A DNA stretch of 41,200 nt from Candidatus Schekmanbacteria bacterium (GTDB lineage Bacteria; CSSED10-310; JACPHN01): positions 1 through 41,200 of the forward strand of contig JACPHN010000222.1 of NCBI GenBank assembly GCA_016188575.1, read 5' to 3'. Of the stretch, positions 40,810 through 41,200 are shown piece by piece (within the stretch, counting starts at the first letter, position 1; each line of letters opens with the position of its first letter). Both the position numbers and the translations under genes were made by a program. The notes beneath the pieces were generated by a model. The model searched no databases and had not been told where the DNA came from. It saw only the letters and a program-made list of their open reading frames with translations.

Positions 40810-41200
40810 CTAACCGTCCAGTCTGCGACCGTTCGCCGCCTCAGGGCCCGGGGAATGGCCGACGCCTGTGGTGTCTTCTGGGGCCGCTTCGCTTGGGGCC
40901 TCCTTCTCAGGCTCGAGGGGCCGACCGTGCTTGGCGGCGAGCTCCTCGTCTGTGAGCTTCCCGTCGTCCAACTCGAGCCGGTAATGCTCTGACGGCTGAT
41001 AAGCCTCGTGGAGATCCACCCGATCCATCACGTCGATGAGCTCTCGCAGAAACAGCCGCGGCGCGAGGGCCACCTTCCCGCCGAATCCCGCGGTGATCTG
41101 GGTCACGAGCGCGGCCAGAAAGGGATCATCGACCCGCGCCAGCACCCGCTCGCCATTTCTGGCCGGATACAGCGCCCTCACCCGGCGACCGACCGCCAGC
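40810..41200 (-). CDS. brxD: BrxD-like P-loop ATPase (DUF2791), C-terminal part
   Basis: The last 129 codons of a gene whose 5' part is beyond the window. The stop is TAG 40812-40810. NGERVLARVDDPFL, TAGFGGKVALAPRLFLREL and DVMDRVDLHEAYQP are the C-terminal signature of BREX BrxD / DUF2791 proteins, which carry an N-terminal P-loop ATPase (not visible here). The acidic tail (about 35 residues, PEKEAPSEAAPEDTTG) is poorly conserved. It is 2 nt from the helicase reading frame, so the two are an operon. Further BREX genes (pglX, pglZ, brxC/pglY or pglW) are expected beyond base 41200; that is inference. Confidence 0.82.
   Translation of the reverse strand, partial: LAVGRRVRALYPARNGERVLARVDDPFLAALVTQITAGFGGKVALAPRLFLRELIDVMDRVDLHEAYQPSEHYRLELDDGKLTDEELAAKHGRPLEPEKEAPSEAAPEDTTGVGHSPGPEAANGRRLDG

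Overview
The window is high-GC DNA with densely packed bacterial genes. Many genes are joined by GTGA or ATGA overlaps, and several start with GTG or TTG. It carries a TonB receptor and a LysM lipoprotein, so the cell is Gram-negative. It also has a sigma-54-type exopolysaccharide locus and a dispersed intergenic palindrome family. This fits an uncultured proteobacterium or a Myxococcota/Desulfobacterota-like lineage. No marker gene in the window settles the taxon.

Layout. 1-1701: a secreted protein gene, broken by a stop and a frameshift, in visibly more A/T-rich DNA. 2295-5975: a LysM/SH3 lipoprotein and a TonB-dependent receptor behind a strong sigma-70-like promoter. 6099-8448 (minus): membrane protein, FAD-linked glycolate/lactate-type oxidase and PilZ-like protein. 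8662-13501 (plus): a PQQ-type beta-propeller protein, a Ycf46-like AAA+ ATPase and imidazolonepropionase, each coupled to the next by a GTGA overlap. An M19 dipeptidase-like gene converges on them. 14776-19165: an eroded zone with a frameshifted S74-chaperone fiber fragment, a CvpA-like protein, a truncated Ig-like gene, a TnpB remnant without its nuclease core and a 20-bp-arm inverted repeat. 19166-21992 (minus): a MerR regulator coupled to a VIT/VWA protein, with a palindrome in the promoter. 22197-22270: tRNA-Pro(TGG) with promoter and terminator.

22472-26540 looks like a defence-type island next to that tRNA. It holds an excisionase-like HTH protein, an HsdM-like protein with two large in-frame deletions, an AlbA_2/Schlafen-like protein with C-terminal repeats and a broken AAA ATPase, all overlapping. 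A DUF4007-like gene faces them. 27320-29571 has an NtrC-type sigma-54 activator and, divergently, a NarL-type response regulator, with no histidine kinase in view. 29608-37499 (minus) is a five-gene exopolysaccharide operon: two GT4 enzymes, a heparinase/alginate-lyase-like protein, an asparagine-synthase-type amidotransferase and a third glycosyltransferase. It starts at a near-perfect sigma-54 promoter (37523-37540), so the NtrC-type protein is the obvious candidate activator. 37755-38582 is a CARF-like protein. It converges on an Lhr-type helicase (BrxHI-like) and the C-terminus of a BrxD-like ATPase, so a BREX-type locus probably continues beyond base 41200.

Two themes cross the window. 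First, a repeat family (GCGGAAAGCGC, then a C/G-run hairpin, then GGCGGTGGATTCAG) lies between genes, but one copy sits in frame inside the beta-propeller gene and another encodes the last residues and stop of the helicase. Second, many genes are damaged by frameshifts, stops, deletions or lost start codons. This may be real erosion of accessory DNA or assembly error, and reads would decide.
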